Source: Candidatus Omnitrophota bacterium (GTDB taxonomy: Bacteria; Omnitrophota; Gorgyraeia; Gygaellales; Profunditerraquicolaceae). Taken from it: a stretch of 7,175 nt of DNA. The stretch spans positions 1-7,175 of the forward strand of contig JAQTNB010000058.1 in the NCBI GenBank assembly GCA_028714055.1, written 5' to 3'. This document shows positions 6,486 to 7,175 of the stretch, in pieces. The notes under the pieces are model-generated. The model was given only the letters and a program-made list of their open reading frames with translations, was not told the DNA's origin and ran no database searches. Within the stretch, counting starts at the first letter, position 1, and each line of letters starts with the position of its first letter. A program made the translations under genes and the position numbers.

Positions 6486-6920
6486 TTATAACAGCAGCGC
6501 GGCAAGCTTTTCTTCATCCATCAGGCTGAATCCTTCCTTTTCCAGAAGCTGCCTGACCCCTTTGGTTTCGGCAAGCTCAAGGCAACAGACGCCTTTTTTC
6601 CCGGGTTCAATGACAAAACCGTGGGCATCGATGATATTGACCTTGTGCCGCAGAAGAACGCTGGTCAGCTTATAAAGGTTGCCGGGCTTGTCCTTGATGA
6701 CCACCATCATCACTTCTTTGATGGCGCAGGCAAAACCTTTATCGGCCAGCACAAGGTATGCCTGGTCCGGCTTGTCTGCCAGGAGCTTGAGCATCCCGAA
6801 ATCTCCCCGGTCCTGTATGGTAAAGGCGATGACGTTGATGCCGTTTTTATAGAGAATCTCTGTCACGGACTCAAGCCTGCCTGGTTTGTTCTCTACGAAA
6901 ACATGCAGTTTTTTTGGCAT
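6486..6920 (-). CDS. Tandem ACT-domain protein (amino-acid-binding regulator), 144 aa
   Basis: Two ACT domains make up nearly the whole protein. The first covers about 5-63, with the turn ENKPGRLESVTEILYKNGIN (10-29). The second covers about 71-135, with KDKPGNLYKLTSVLLRHKVN (76-95) followed by IIDAHGFVI. Each has the usual beta-alpha-beta pattern with a glycine at the ligand-binding turn. No catalytic domain is attached, so it should act as a small-molecule sensor, probably of an amino acid or aromatic acid. A gene of this kind next to paaK is a known recurrent pair in anaerobic bacteria and archaea, and it is often called an ACT domain protein of the indolepyruvate oxidoreductase/PaaK neighbourhood. 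AGGAGG (6930-6925) lies 4 nt before the ATG and overlaps the paaK stop codon TAG, which is a strong ribosome site. Confidence 0.9.
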   Translation of the reverse strand: MPKKLHVFVENKPGRLESVTEILYKNGINVIAFTIQDRGDFGMLKLLADKPDQAYLVLADKGFACAIKEVMMVVIKDKPGNLYKLTSVLLRHKVNIIDAHGFVIEPGKKGVCCLELAETKGVRQLLEKEGFSLMDEEKLAALLL

Positions 6921-6924
6921 GTAT

Positions 6925-6930
6925 CCTCCT
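6925..6930 (-). promoter_or_regulatory. Strong ribosome-binding site of the ACT-domain gene
   Basis: AGGAGG on the minus strand is a full Shine-Dalgarno match, 4 nt from the ATG. Its first two bases are the last two of the paaK TAG stop codon, so termination of paaK and initiation of the ACT gene happen at the same spot. This fixes the ACT start. Confidence 0.8.
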
Positions 6931-7175
6931 AAAGTTTTTGCCGCGTATCCACCACCCGCTTGGCCTTGCCCTCAAACACCGGCAGGCTCCCGGGTTCGTG
7001 CAGCTCGATTGCCGGACTGATAATGATCGAGGCGCGCAGGTCCTCCTGCATCCTTTCACGCAGTGCGTCAAGCTCCCGCAGGTCGCCTTTGAACATCTTG
7101 GAATATATCTCGACCTTCACCACCAGCTTGTCCAGCGACCCTTCCTTCTCAATATAGATCTGATAATTGGTCCCC
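6929..7175 (-). CDS. paaK: Phenylacetate-CoA ligase (PaaK family), C-terminal end, partial
   Basis: Only the last 81 codons and the TAG stop are in the window; the frame stays open to position 7175. The fragment reads GTNYQIYIEKEGSLDKLVVK and continues through the C-terminal subdomain to HEPGSLPVFEGKAKRVVDTR. This is the family's typical ending (usually EPGS-P-SEGKAKRV-D-R). The lysine in EGKAKR is the conserved catalytic-type lysine of the AMP-ligase C-terminal domain. PaaK enzymes join arylacetates to CoA with ATP, giving AMP and PPi. In organisms with indolepyruvate:ferredoxin oxidoreductase, the PaaK homologue is thought to act on aryl acids from amino acid breakdown. The true substrate cannot be judged from this fragment. 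The ACT gene follows after 8 nt, so the two are surely co-transcribed. Confidence 0.92.
   Translation of the reverse strand, partial: GTNYQIYIEKEGSLDKLVVKVEIYSKMFKGDLRELDALRERMQEDLRASIIISPAIELHEPGSLPVFEGKAKRVVDTRQKL

Overview
This 7175-base window is compact bacterial DNA in which every gene I can support lies on the minus strand, so transcription runs from high to low coordinates. In that order it holds: the 3' end of a phenylacetate-CoA ligase (PaaK-type) gene, a small protein with two ACT domains, a TIM-barrel amidohydrolase, five subunits of a V/A-type rotary ATPase (C, F, A, B, D), a short AT-rich gap with a good sigma70-like promoter, a lower-GC gene for a helix-turn-helix protein with a LAGLIDADG-like motif, and the 5' three quarters of a tRNA-Val(TAC) gene cut by the window edge.

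The eight genes from paaK to atpD look like one transcription unit. Junctions are 8 nt (paaK/ACT), 2 nt (ACT/amidohydrolase), 0 nt (amidohydrolase/atpC, TAG then ATG), an 8- or 14-nt overlap (atpC/atpF), 19 nt (atpF/atpA), 12 nt (atpA/atpB) and a 4-nt ATGA overlap (atpB/atpD). No promoter or terminator is visible inside it, and its start lies beyond position 7175. The catalytic A subunit and the B subunit keep the expected family motifs, so the ATPase head and central stalk look functional. The peripheral stalk (E, G/H) and the membrane subunits (I/a and K/c) are not here. In the common Thermus/archaeal order (I-K-E-C-F-A-B-D) their place upstream of C is taken by the PaaK-ACT-amidohydrolase genes. 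PaaK next to a double-ACT protein is a recurrent pair, often found with indolepyruvate:ferredoxin oxidoreductase in anaerobes.

The second unit (HTH gene plus tRNA-Val) has its own promoter (TTGACA, 17-nt spacer, TATTAT) just after atpD. The HTH gene is visibly lower in GC than the ATPase genes (26 and 23 G/C in the 60-base blocks at 421 and 361, against 40 and 34 in the blocks at 3421 and 5041). Its stop codon is only 5 nt from the tRNA 5' end, which suggests a shared mRNA-tRNA transcript.

The set (bacterial V/A-ATPase, PaaK-ACT pair, small HTH/LAGLIDADG-like protein, fairly high GC) suggests an anaerobic uncultured bacterium, most likely of the Omnitrophota or a related PVC-side lineage. 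That placement is a guess from gene content. I found no CRISPR array, insertion sequence, riboswitch or clear intrinsic terminator, and no gene-free stretch longer than 83 bases. Most of the window is recognisable housekeeping or metabolic sequence. The parts most worth a second look are the incomplete ATPase operon, the shortened C subunit and the promoter/HTH/tRNA unit.
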